Part shown: positions 48,466-57,879 of the stretch, piece by piece
How the letters are laid out: each line of letters opens with the position of its first letter
Position numbering within the stretch: position 1 is the stretch's first letter
Assembly: GCF_041260155.1 (NCBI RefSeq)
Contig: NC_091946.1
Span: 23,631,141 to 23,695,140, forward strand
From: Ptychodera flava
Lineage: Eukaryota; Hemichordata; Enteropneusta; Ptychoderidae
Length of the DNA: 64,000 nt
Direction of reading: 5' to 3'
Translations under genes and position numbers: made by a program
The notes under the pieces: generated by a model
Told to the model about the DNA's origin: nothing
Databases searched by the model: none
What the model saw: only the letters and a program-made list of their open reading frames with translations

Positions 48466-49212
48466 CTATGATAGGTCATCAAAATCCACTATAATATTTT
48501 TGTCAGCATTTATTTGTTTATATATCTCACCTAATCTTTCTAAGTCGACTAGTTCTTCCGCATCTTGAATTTCTGGTTTATTAGGCGCAGCACAAAATAA
48601 CCTCTCAACAGTGAAAGAAAGAGCACGCTTACTTAAGCGCGGTTTAAATGCTAAGAATTCTATCTTACTACCTTTCCGGATATTACGAGGTACAATAGCA
48701 GGATTTTCTCGGACTGGCAATGGGCTCACTGTTTTAAAAGCACAGTCAATTTCTTGAACCATATCAATACATGTAGCGAAATCGGAAGTGTTTCCTCCTC
48801 TTTTAAACTGAAATTTAAAATACGCAACTGGCTGCGCCTCGCTCCCTCGCTTCTGATACACTTTAGATGGATTGTAAAATCCAGTAGTATTCTTGGAGTG
48901 AGCGGCCAGGCTTGCAGCATAACTTTTAGCAGTGCTTGCATCGAAACTTTCACCTAGGGTACGGAATATTATTAAATCAGTAAACTTTTGAAGACTCGGT
49001 TGCCAACGGACACACACCCCATCACATGTAGCTGGATCTTTAGAACCGTACTTAGGTCCGATGGGGAAAACCACTTCTAGCTCACTGTCTACGTATATGA
49101 AAGGATCTACCAAAGATTCACCAATATGAGTTTGCCGTCACTGATTTGAATATTCTCTTCTCCGGTTTCAAGTATTTTTATTGCAGTTGAAATAGAAAGG
49201 ATTGTCATTGTC
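48466..49212 (-). CDS. Hypothetical Polinton protein, about 245 aa (one frame change)
   Basis: Likely starts at the ATG near 49212 (MTILSISTAIKILETGEEN) and continues after a frame change near 49110 in the open frame 49113-48466. Soluble, with basic patches (FKFQFKRGGNTSDF; LAFKPRLSKRALSF) and an acidic C-terminus (AEELVDLERLGEIYKQ). No motif is recognised. It sits just upstream of the polymerase, same strand, 57 bp away. A nucleic-acid-binding or replication-accessory role is possible from context only. Confidence 0.55.
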
Positions 49213-49275
49213 TTATCGTATATATCTTAATAAAAATAATTTAAAAAAATTTTTTCTATGATATAGTATCCTAAA

Positions 49276-49800
49276 ATGTCATACATATTCATAAATGGAC
49301 CAACTGGAAGTGGTAAGAGTTACGATGCAGTAAATTGGATCGTGTCACGTACCAGAATTTGACACTAGTTTTTCCAGCAACATTGCCGACTTTTTATAAT
49401 GGGCGTGTCGTTGTTTCGATTGCCGATTTTCAGAATCAGTTTATAGAACATACTCTTAGTTTACAATGTCAGGCTGGGAGGGCGTCCCCTTCAGAACACT
49501 ACATTATTTGTGACTCTTCCATAATTCAACATCTGACTTTTTCTCGAATCCGGGGCGTTCGGCAGCGGAAGAAAAAAAGATTGTTTCTAGAGCATTTGAC
49601 CATTTACACAGTTTCATTATCATATTCAAAGATATGCCTTGGGATTATTGCAGGCAGAATGTGTTGACTCGAGCCAGGTCGTACGAAATAGCCGCCTTAG
49701 AAGAACTAGAAGAGATTCACAACAAGTTCAAACAGACTTTCTTAGAAATTTGCCACGACTATAGGCTTCCATGTTTGGTAATTCATCAATCTCTTACCCC
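49276..49800 (+). CDS. Deoxynucleoside-kinase-like P-loop protein (frame-broken)
   Basis: Would phosphorylate deoxynucleosides for DNA synthesis. It starts MSYIFINGPTGSGKS with a Walker A P-loop at residues 8-15. After a frame change it shows a block resembling the substrate-contact helix of this family (DFQNQFIEHTLSLQ), then YIICDSSI in the place of the conserved D/E-R-S element. Past a second frame change is a lid-like arginine region followed by EELEEIHNKFKQTFL, matching the R-x-R...EYLxxLHxxY pattern of deoxynucleoside kinases. About 180 codons, typical of small kinases. Divergent from the 49212 minus gene. A general NMP kinase is the main alternative. Not a standard Polinton gene. Confidence 0.6.
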
Positions 49801-50454
49801 CCTCGTTCTCAAGAATATACTTAATCCAACAATTGATACTGAGACAGTCGGGCCAGTAGAATATCCACGAGCTTTTGACTTTGGAATTGCATGGAGCGGC
49901 GGCAGCCAGGGATTTTTAATAGACGGTTTCAAGGAGGAGGAACTTGAAAAAGCGTATTCCCACCTGGTCAAGAACAACTAGAACAACCTCGAGTCTCACT
50001 AAAGAACCTACACAAACTTCTTAACGCTTGTGAATCTGTGTGTGCTTATAATGCTTCGTTTGACCTACGAGCACTTGACATTATGAAACCCTACGGTTCT
50101 GAAAGGGACTTTGAAGTTACTTGTCTATGGCTCATGTCAGTTGTGTACATTATACTTCAACCAGAACTTATCGATAAAGCTGAACAAGGGGGACTCGAAA
50201 GAACGGACTGTGGTAACATGAGAAGTCGTTTTGAAGATCTTGCAAACTTAATATGTTCAGGAACCGAGGTACCACCTCATCCACATACTGCCGAAAAAGA
50301 TGCAGTAAGTGAACATTACTTACGACAGTACATGATAAATAATTGGCCAGGTTGGGGGTGGAAGTGGGGTGGTAAACTGACACTTTCGGCTTTCAAGAAA
50401 TTAAGACTTTTTCCATGGTACTTATTGAATAACTTTCGTAAATACTTACGTTAG
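49800..50454 (+). CDS. DnaQ-like DEDDh 3'-5' exonuclease (frame-broken)
   Basis: A proofreading-type or RNase T-type nuclease removing 3' nucleotides with two metal ions. All three signature motifs are visible in order: Exo I IDTETVGP (about 49830), Exo II AYNASFDLRAL (50044), Exo III HTAEKDAVSEHYL (about 50280). One frame change lies near 49980. The N-terminus is continuous with the end of the kinase-like reading frame, so this may be a kinase-exonuclease fusion or two overlapping genes. The Polinton polymerase already has its own exonuclease domain, so a separate DEDDh enzyme is unexpected. Length, about 200 codons, suits a stand-alone domain. Confidence 0.7.
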
Positions 50455-50459
50455 TACTT

Positions 50460-51600
50460 GACAAGTACCAGCACAGGAACTTACGAAGTTCTAATAACAT
50501 TTTCCTCTGGCTCCCAACTATTGAAACTTTCTGGATAACCTTCCATTTTATCAGATAATATTTCTTTCCTCTAATTTTTTTCGTCTTCAAAATTCGTTCT
50601 ACTCTGTACAGCTCGTCGGCTCCCGTTCCGAAAGGGCACTCTGAAGTTCATCGGAGTAGAAAGTGCCGAGTATTTCCTCTCCATTCAGATCTTTTATTTT
50701 GTAAACTGGCGGCGTTCCCAACCAGCCGCATACACAACTTTTGAAACCACGAAAATCTCCTCTGTCCAATTTGGTAAATATCCTTTCTTGAAAGTGGTCT
50801 TGTATTTTGTAATTCGAACCCGTTCTCCCGGCTTGAATTCAGGGTAACTCCCCCGGCTGCCAACTCAGGACCGAATAGTGTATAAAATGCCTGCCAATCG
50901 TTCTCCTCTGTTACGTCCTGGGTTTCATTTTGATACTTCCGTGAACGGTGTTATTGTAATTCTCGAGAAGTTGTGGTAGAATGGGGAGCCAGGAACGTGT
51001 CTGTTTATATGTAAAGTATTTCCACATCATCGTCTTGAGGGTTCGATTAAAACGTTCAACGACGCTAGCTTTTTTGTCACTGTAGGTGTGAAACCAATGA
51101 ATTCCCACCTCCTGGAGCCACCCCTGCATTTTTCGGTTAGTAAATTCCCGCCCCTCATCTGTCTGAAGTTTGTCGGGCCTTCTCCCGGATTTCTTAATCA
51201 CGTCTTGTAGCGCCTGTAACGTATCATCAGCCGTTTTTGACTGTATCGGCCTGGCCCATGCGTATTTACTGAGCACATCGATTACTGTTAGCATGTATCG
51301 AATGTTACGGTTCTCTTTTGCGAACGGGGGAGGGAATTCCACGAGGTCAGCCTGCCAAAACTCGTCCACCGATGTTACGAAAACGCGCCTCCCGCCCGAA
51401 CCACCCCCGCGAGTACGAGGTACCGGTTTATGTAGATTATAAGTTAGCTGAGTTTTTAACCAGTCCTGCACCTCTTTCTTGGTCACTTTCAGTCCGCTGG
51501 CCCGTGCTGCGTCATACAATTTTGTACACCTCCAAAACCAGTTTTCGGGTTGTAATATAATTCTCTAAGAGTACCTTCGGTATACCTTCAGCTTCCATAA
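50460..51600 (-). CDS. INT: Retroviral-type integrase with C-terminal chromodomain (frame-broken)
   Basis: Inserts the element into DNA with a 6-bp stagger, consistent with the flanking TCGACA. The main open frame is 51519-50911. It contains the catalytic DDE triad in FWQADLVEF (D58), LQTDEGREFTN (D121) and KASVVERFNRTLK (E155); 33 residues lie between the second D and E, as in other Polintons. Downstream in broken frames are an SH3-like region (PPVYKIKDLNGEEILGTFY near 50680) and a chromodomain (KTKKIRGKKYYLIKWK, 50590-50540). The first about 25 codons lie upstream of 51519 in another frame. The chromodomain presumably guides target choice. Confidence 0.92.
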
Positions 51601-51654
51601 TTGCTATATTATACGAATAATTTTATGTCGTACGGATTCGTAAAGAAATACTAG

Positions 51655-52209
51655 TTTACTGAATGGCCTACTTTCAATTGCTTGATTAGGCCCACGGCTT
51701 CCCGTTCTGACACCTCCATTCCATATTCTTTTATAATAGTTTTGTTGTCTATCTGTTCGGTGTGTAAAATAGTACTAACATCTGTATGTTTTCCCTGAAT
51801 GGTTTACTAATACTGTATATTGTTGAGTCAGAACCCAGACAGATAATCCGTCATGTCTTGCGCTGAAACCAAGTTGGACTAAAACGTTACTGCGCTTCTT
51901 CATATCTTTGGACGAGGCGCAGTCGTCGAGGATTATTAAAGTGTTCGTTCCAGCCCATTCTTTATGCACGTAGGTTAATGTATCATCCACTGCATCGAGT
52001 CCGACTGGAAATATAAACACATTATCATCGGTGAAAATGAATCTTCTATTATACGCTTTATTATTCATGAATGTTGGGCAAATGAATATCACATATTCGA
52101 ATTTCCTTAAGTACGGACCGGTGAGGAGGTCCAACATAAATTCTGTTTTGCCAGAATATGTCGGTCCAGTTATAATCATGTTGAATGGTGGGGTTACGTA
52201 TATTGACAT
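51655..52209 (-). CDS. ATP: FtsK/HerA-type genome packaging ATPase
   Basis: Would pump element DNA into the capsid. The open frame 52209-51775 has Walker A GPTYSGKT near residue 15-22 and Walker B TLIILDDCAS, followed by a conserved WVLTQQYT element typical of A32-like packaging ATPases. The C-terminus appears to continue to about 51655 after a frame change (EYGMEVSEREAVGLIKQL). About 185 codons, normal for the family. Upstream neighbour and integrase are on the same strand. Confidence 0.88.
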
Positions 52210-52249
52210 TTCCTCTGGATCTATATATTTAGTGACTTTATTCCAGTAC

Positions 52250-53600
52250 CTACATAGTAATGAATATTGCTAAAGATAACAAACCAATTTTACCATATTC
52301 GTGAATAGGGTCTGCGTCGGTCGTAGATGCTGCCCGTTCTGGGGAGGGGGATCCCAGAGTCGTGTCATTGTGAGGTGGTGACTCTCCGGGCTCGTCCTGC
52401 CACTTCACAGGATCCGCCTCCTCCCCTCCTTCCATCTCGTGTACAGCACTTTCTCGAACTTCCGTGTTTATATCACCATTCACCCCGAAGACCATAGATT
52501 CTGTTGCGTATTGCAATTCATTATTATAACCTGCGATTGCCGGGCCCGAAAGAATGACCATCTCAGACGGCAAGAGAAGTAAATTGGGTGAGACTGCCAT
52601 ATCAAGTTTGACACCAGTATTCATTATTGTGTCTTGATATCGCCGATAACTGATTACTTTGTCGGTATTACGAATTTCATCTTCGAGGAGAACGCCGAAT
52701 TCTTTTCTTACTTGCTCTGCACTGCCAGTATCGCCCACAATGGTACTACGAATATTCGCTTGTGCGCCAAGTATGCAATATACGTAGGCTTCAAGGCTTT
52801 CATTGAGGCGAGGCGAGACCGGCCTTTGTTAGTCCCGAGTCTCCTTCAGAGGAATGAAACTATTGTATGTCCCTCCGATCCATCATTTCGGAAGAAATAG
52901 TAGTGCGGTCGTTCTTTGTCGGGCAGTACATGTTTTTTTCTTTCCAAAAATGGTATGTGTATAGAAAACGCCTCCGTCGGCGGAGAGGAAAAAGTCCCGA
53001 CCGTTGTATATCGCTTTTGGCTGTCGAACAGGGCCACGATTAGTGTAATATTCATACCCATAACCAGACCTTTATTTGACCTTTTCGATATCGAAAGTCG
53101 GACTTCGTTGGACTTATATTTCCAAATTCTGTACATAGAAGTTCATATTGGACGAGATTGTACGGATTGTCGCCCGCTTTGAAGGTGGGGGTATCGTCTG
53201 GAAGTGCAACGCCCATTTCATGAAGGATCCTACGTATTGTAAATATACATGGAAACGGCAGAATGATCGTATTTGCGGAGGAAAATCCCCCCCCTTCGGA
53301 ACCGAAGAGATGGGCGAATGATATACCACAACCAGTAGTGCTACACCATACAGCGAAATTTAATTGCTGGTCCAGTATTTCATGTTTGGACCGCCCAGCC
53401 AGACATTACTTTCTTTCGCTGATCGATGAGTGATTACGTTATCTTTAAATATATCCCGTGGATGAAAAGTAAATTTATCTGTCGGCGTTACATATATTCT
53501 AAGTCCATGAGAATAGGTTTTATTCCCCGTCCGTTTGGAAGGAATATCAGCATGCTGTACTGTGGTAGCTCGTCTTATTCAATTGAAAAGCAACTGGGAA
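52250..53600 (-). CDS. Polinton conserved protein, probable virion component (frame-broken)
   Basis: A single gene of about 440 codons is inferred from segments in alternating minus frames. These are YVTPTDKFTFHP (about 53500), WCSTTGCGISFAHLFG (about 53330), CIFTIRRILHEMG (about 53240), YNLVQYELLCTEFG (about 53140), RPHYYFFRNDGSEG (about 52890), and the open frame 52738-52250. The last has an acidic, Pro-rich segment and a hydrophobic C-terminal helix (IGLLSLAIFITM). The C-terminal helix suggests membrane contact. Proteins of this size and segment order occur in animal Polintons without a firm role; a minor capsid role is possible. Confidence 0.5.
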
Positions 53601-53647
53601 TAAGTCTGTACTCATTATTCGTGTTTCTATATACATATAGATTTAAA

Positions 53648-53886
53648 TGGAGGAGAATTTTCCCGGAATCCCTGTCGGAATCGTTCCGTTAGGGTTACTA
53701 ACATTCCAGACTATGTTAATACTTTATTTCGGATTCAGGTTTAAACGAATTTTTTATTTTTTACTAAGAATAGATAACATACTGCAAACAATGGAGAATT
53801 TAATAAAGTCTCGGCAGCGGCAAATATGGCAGCGCATTCCAAAGGGGCTTCGGCGCCTTCAGCGCCTTCGGACGCTCAATCCATAA
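53648..53886 (+). CDS. Small hydrophobic protein, 79 aa
   Basis: Starts MEENFPGIPVG with a strong hydrophobic stretch (LLTFQTMLILYFGF) and a basic C-terminus. It is divergent from the preceding minus-strand gene and overlaps the start of the next plus-strand gene. No family is recognised. It could be a small membrane protein of the element or the broken N-terminus of its neighbour. Confidence 0.35.
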
Positions 53887-54776
53887 TAGAGTCAAAACGT
53901 GAAAAAATACTCTGTGTCATCGCAAGTGGTCAAAGTAAGTTATTTTTTGGTAAGGAGTTTACAGTTAGAGAAGTGGAAACGTGGAACGATAAATTCATAA
54001 CACGAGCCTTTAAAGTCTATGAAGCGAAATACAGTTCTCTTATAAGTGATACCATCACTCAAAGTTTCATAGATCTAGGAGCCCGCGCAATTAGTCAGGT
54101 AGTTCCAATCGATGATCGAGATAACTATGCCACTGATCTTAAAAAGGATTTTATTCTAAACAGTGAAATAAAACGATTATCAGGACGGATAGGGTACACA
54201 TGGGGGCCCCTGATTGCTCTAATTTCCACCGGTTTAATTACGGGTAAACATTTAAATTTTAAAAAAATTGGGTTTAATATAGTACCCGAAATAAATGGAT
54301 TCAACTTCGCCGACTCAGCAAACGACTCCGCCAGGGACTCCGTCAGGGACGATCCTACCACCAACACCGGCACCTCCGACACAGCGCAACATAGAGAAAA
54401 TGACGTTACCGACGAAGCATCCAGGGAGAGTTGCTGCGGGCAAGAAATTAGCGGAATGGAACAGGCAAAACAGGGAGAAGAAACTAAAACAATGATTAAT
54501 GATAGCGATGCGGTAGCGACTGAAGCAGACCTACCGCCTACAATGAAAGAACAGTGTGATAGCTCACGCTGGTATAATAAATGTTATCTTGTTTTAGGAA
54601 TTGTGGGAGTTTCATTGACTGCATTAGGGCTATATTGGGGGTGTGCTCGCATACCCCCTGTCCTCCCCGGAAAGATGAACCGCTTCAGAAAGCGAAAAAA
54701 AACAGAGCCCGTAGCGGCTCTGGGGGGAGGGGGGAGGGGGAGGGGGAGGGGAACCCAGCTCCTCTACATTGTATGA
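53826..54776 (+). CDS. Polinton protein with basic motif and membrane helix (frame-broken)
   Basis: The open frame has an alpha-helical N-terminal domain (residues 1-150: FFGKEFTVREVETWNDKF, LGARAISQVVPID). A low-complexity middle follows, where the homologous frame shifts: the overlapping frame at 54295-54495 reads Pro/Thr-rich and ends in HPGRVAAGKKLAEWNRQNRE, a basic motif I associate with Polinton proteins. The C-terminus returns to the first frame with a membrane helix (YLVLGIVGVSLTALGLYW, about residues 253-270). The final Gly/Arg-rich run over GGGGAGG DNA is probably read-through. Two frame changes explain the pattern. Function unknown. Confidence 0.5.
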   Translation: MAAHSKGASAPSAPSDAQSIIESKREKILCVIASGQSKLFFGKEFTVREVETWNDKFITRAFKVYEAKYSSLISDTITQSFIDLGARAISQVVPIDDRDNYATDLKKDFILNSEIKRLSGRIGYTWGPLIALISTGLITGKHLNFKKIGFNIVPEINGFNFADSANDSARDSVRDDPTTNTGTSDTAQHRENDVTDEASRESCCGQEISGMEQAKQGEETKTMINDSDAVATEADLPPTMKEQCDSSRWYNKCYLVLGIVGVSLTALGLYWGCARIPPVLPGKMNRFRKRKKTEPVAALGGGGRGRGRGTQLLYIV

Positions 54777-54835
54777 GATGGATTAACTCCCCATATTTTA
54801 TTTTTATTTTTTATTTTATATACTAGTCAGCAATC

Positions 54836-55144
54836 ATGGATATTAAAACAGTTGTAAACACAATGTACGATGGTATTGTAATCGCAGGACTTGCGATGGG
54901 ATATCTTATGATCTCCAGCAAATTTCTGAAAATAGAGGTTGGCGATCCAAGTCGACCAAATTTAACTCGCTTGGCAAAATTAGGCGGTGCGACTGTGCCG
55001 CGGTTGCGACCAAAGATCTCCTTGAACAGAAAAATATTATTCCTGCAGAACCTTATACTTGTAATGGGCACCTTCGGAATATTATTCATCAAAATTATAC
55101 TTAGTAATATATACATCGACGTAAACGATGATCATTTGGATTGA
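54836..55144 (+). CDS. Small Polinton membrane protein, 102 aa
   Basis: Starts MDIKTVVNTMYDGIVIAGLA, with a hydrophobic first helix, followed by FLKIEVGDPSRPNLTRLAKL. The second half is out of the expected frame after about residue 50, as in other genes here. Small proteins with this N-terminal helix and a VGDPS motif recur in Polintons; role unknown. It is followed within a few bases by the next plus-strand gene. Confidence 0.5.
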   Translation: MDIKTVVNTMYDGIVIAGLAMGYLMISSKFLKIEVGDPSRPNLTRLAKLGGATVPRLRPKISLNRKILFLQNLILVMGTFGILFIKIILSNIYIDVNDDHLD

Positions 55145-55849
55145 AAGTCAAACAGGTGAACCTGTTACTGTTAATTTTTACCCTTGTATTCGACACGACA
55201 CAGTTTACGAAGATAAGACTGCTAGAGTGCGGACTATATAATTCATGGCATAACATAACATCGACAAATAATGTAATAAAATATCAAGAAGGTGACCACC
55301 GAAGAAGACTAAATCAATACGTCCAGGTAACTACAATATCGATACGTTAAACAAAGCAATCGGGTTGAAGCAAAAAATTAATTTTGAAAAACATCTGCCG
55401 ACAAACCATGTTTATCTAACTTTGGCTAAAGATATTAAAGTTATTTCAATGCCACAGGTAGCTTCGCCAACGTCGTCGGTTTTCAGATAAACCTGAGGAC
55501 AACCCAGTTATAAAAAGTACTATGAGTCCGAAGAAAGTGGATTTCTTAACAGTCACTAAATATATAGTTCATTCAGATGTAGTCGATGTTACTGGAAAAT
55601 TATGTTTCATTTGGTTCGGGTGAATACATACAGGGGAAAGTATCGAACTGTTTACAAATACTTCCCATCCGGGATACGAGAGAAATAAGTGAAAAGGTTA
55701 CTTACGATTTTAAAAACGGAGCAATTTCTATGCCATTGAGAAAAGGGGGAGATTACATGAATTCAATGCGTATCTGGATAACAGATCAGGATGGGAACAT
55801 GATCGATTTCAATAACTGGCCAATTAGCTTTTGTATTGAATTGCTGTAG
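55125..55849 (+). CDS. Putative minor capsid/penton-like protein (frame-broken)
   Basis: A beta-rich protein read in several frames: an N-terminal segment from the ATG near 55125 (MIIWIESQTGEPVTVNFYP), and a C-terminal open part 55586-55849 (VSFGSGEYIQGKVSNCLQ, MRIWITDQDGNMIDFNNWPI, ending ISFCIELL). The closing pattern I-x-I-x-D-x-x-G-x-x-I-D-F-N followed by F-x-I-x-L is common to jelly-roll minor capsid proteins of this virus group. Its place among structural genes supports that reading. This could be the PX protein; similarity is at motif level only. Confidence 0.45.
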
Positions 55850-55884
55850 TCGTTCCGAAGCGTTCCGAAGGGCCCCCTACCGGT

Positions 55885-56289
55885 GTAACATAAACCATCC
55901 CACGACCAATCCTCCAGCAATATAGATCATCTCATATTTCTTTTGCTCAGGACTGGGTTGATAATAATCTGAGAATTGAACTGCTCCTTCGGAACGGCTT
56001 TGCACGCTTCTGCTTCTTCCAGGATTTCTGCATCTGTATCTCTTAATTCTGCCGCAGCATGCACGTCCTTTGCTTGATTTTCTCTTTCCCAGTCAGCCTG
56101 TAGTAATCTTTTTTCTGACCAGACGTTGCGATCATGTTCAAATTTTTCTAATGCTTTATCATGTCGGACCTTCTCTTCAATAAGAGCGTCACCATTCCCG
56201 GAAAGCTTTTGTCCGATAATATTTCCTCCTGTGAATGCCGTTGCATTTAATACAGCACCGAGAACTGTCATTCCTATAGCTGAAGCCAT
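55885..56289 (-). CDS. Polinton conserved helical protein with C-terminal membrane anchor
   Basis: The open frame 56289-55927 begins MASAIGMTVLGAVLNATAFTGG, with a hydrophobic N-terminus. A long charged helix follows (EKFEHDRNVWSEKRLLQADWE, truncated here), then acidic AELRDTDAEILEEAE. After a late frame change the true end appears to be YYQPSPEQKKYEMI with a membrane helix, stopping near 55885. This N-terminal hydrophobic/helical/PSPEQK layout is common in animal Polintons; a virion-membrane or core role is conceivable. It is divergent from the fibre-like gene at 56346. Confidence 0.55.
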
Positions 56290-56345
56290 GATTGTGTATT
56301 GTATATTACAAGGTATTATTTATTTTCACTGTATATAGGTTAATC

Positions 56346-57405
56346 ATGTCTGATCCAAGTGGCTTCGGTCTAGGTACAATTCGTATGCAAAATCTTGAGC
56401 TTGAAGATCTGAGTGATGATGTTAAAGTTAACAATAATACTAAGATGGCTGCTAATCATAATAAGGATTACGTCCTTCGTTATAAAGACCGCGAAAAATA
56501 TTTCGTTTTAGCCAATGCCGCGGCGCCACCCCACGAACATGCTGTAGAATTTTCCGAACTTAAAGACATTGATGAAACTGTAATTGACGCCACAAAGGCT
56601 TCGAATGATCCTACTCCTTTTGCTCTGACATGGGATTCGGCTAGTCAGAAATTCATGCCTTATAATGTGCCGCGTAACATCTTAGATATATTGGATAGTG
56701 AAATTGCAGGAGGTGTTGCTGAACCACCAGGAACTCCGAATGTGATTTATTTTGATAGCAATGTAAACAAATATAAATTGTTAGATTTTCGTAGTTGGCT
56801 TACTCCTACAAATCCATACATTGCACTTCTTGGTATACCAATTCATCTTAAATTAGTCCTCTTAATACAATAATGAAGGCAGATAATACACTAAGAAGGT
56901 GGATAAACGAGGGGGAGAATTATTGCTCGTATACGCTAGCGGAGTTCCAGTAAGATTATTTTGGGACACAACTTTAAAGAAACTGGGTCTTAAAAGTGTC
57001 GGTGATGAGGCAGCTGAATTAACTTTACAGACTGTAAATCAACAGATGACTGATAATATGAAAATACTTCAACATGGTACAGTTCTCATTAGATGTGTAA
57101 AGTTAGCTACTGGAGATGAATTTGACGATTTGGTTGGATATTATGCTATGAAAACAGATAACAGAACAACTTGTGATATTATCATAAGTATTGATAAAGA
57201 TCGGGGAGGGGAAATGAGTATTGAATGTTTTGTTGGTGGGATAGAATAGAGAACGACTTAGGAACTACATTTGTACGTAGAGATAAAAGAGTGAACACTT
57301 TAGATATCAGTACCATTCATCTGAAACGTCTCATATTATTTGAAGTAATGGTCTTCCGTCACATTTTAAGTTCAGAGGAAATTACTAAAATTTTATCTAT
57401 CAGGT
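56346..57405 (+). CDS. Fibre-like protein with lectin-type C-terminus (frame-broken)
   Basis: Starts MSDPSGFGLGTIRMQNLELEDL. It then shows repeated short beta motifs of the type F-x-W-D-x-x-x-x-K-F (LTWDSASQKFMPYN; IYFDSNVNKYKLLDF; LFWDTTLKKLGL), typical of trimeric virus and phage fibres. After two frame changes (near 56820 and 57235) the C-terminus reads MVFRHILSSEEITKIL, matching the closing strand-helix of laminin-G/concanavalin-like domains (usually xVFNRALSxEEI). I infer a surface attachment or spike-like protein; this is motif-level evidence. Its stop lies about 80 bp from the right terminal repeat. Confidence 0.5.
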
Positions 57406-57487
57406 GAACAAGTTCGCACCGATAGGAACTCCGAGTTCAAAAAACCTACCGGAAATTCAGACCTCAGTCATGCAGTAGAAAAAATTC

Positions 57488-57873
57488 ACATCAGCTAGAC
57501 TCCGCGACTGACTGACAACGGGGGTAAAAGTCCCTTTATATAGGCTAGTTTGATGGTGATGACTCACACGGAATTTCCCGTACACCTTCGGAACGTGTTT
57601 ATACATGTTGTGTATTTAGGTCAGACAGAACAAGTTTCTACATGTCCACTAGTGGTCCCCAGCTACTGTATTGCGCAAGTCCAGGATCTGACTCAGCAGG
57701 GAATTTCCCCGCTTAGTTCAGGACAATGCACTGCTGCGCGTGAGTTCGTATATAGGTCAGGGTCATACTTAGTTACATGGATGGTTAATTTTTCCTTCAC
57801 TTCATGTAGATAAATGAATAAAATGGGTGTAAAATTCTTATTAATCCCAGTTGCCCACCTTTTCTTTACTACT
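57488..57873 (-). repeat. Polinton right terminal inverted repeat
   Basis: About 386 bp, inverted relative to 41035-41432 and nearly identical to it. It ends ACTACT immediately before the TCGACA duplication. Confidence 0.95.
57511..57542 (-). promoter_or_regulatory. Inward-facing TATA box and initiator in right TIR
   Basis: Mirror image of the left-end promoter: TATATAAAGG (57542-57533) then TTGTCAGTC with the initiator at 57515-57511, on the minus strand and pointing into the element. Confidence 0.55.
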
Positions 57874-57879
57874 TCGACA

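Larger units (their letters stand above)
41029..57879. mobile_element. Polinton/Maverick (virus-like self-synthesising transposon), complete with target duplication
   Basis: The element itself is 41035-57873 (16.8 kb). The termini are AGTAGTAAAGAAAAGG and its complement. The flanking 6-bp duplication TCGACA is identical at 41029-41034 and 57874-57879. Inside are the diagnostic genes: protein-primed DNA polymerase B, DDE integrase with chromodomain, packaging ATPase and major capsid protein, plus a dozen smaller ones. Polintons are large DNA transposons related to adintoviruses, adenoviruses and virophages. Six-base duplications and AG...CT ends are their signature. Nearly every gene is broken by one-base frame changes as read here. 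Confidence 0.97.
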
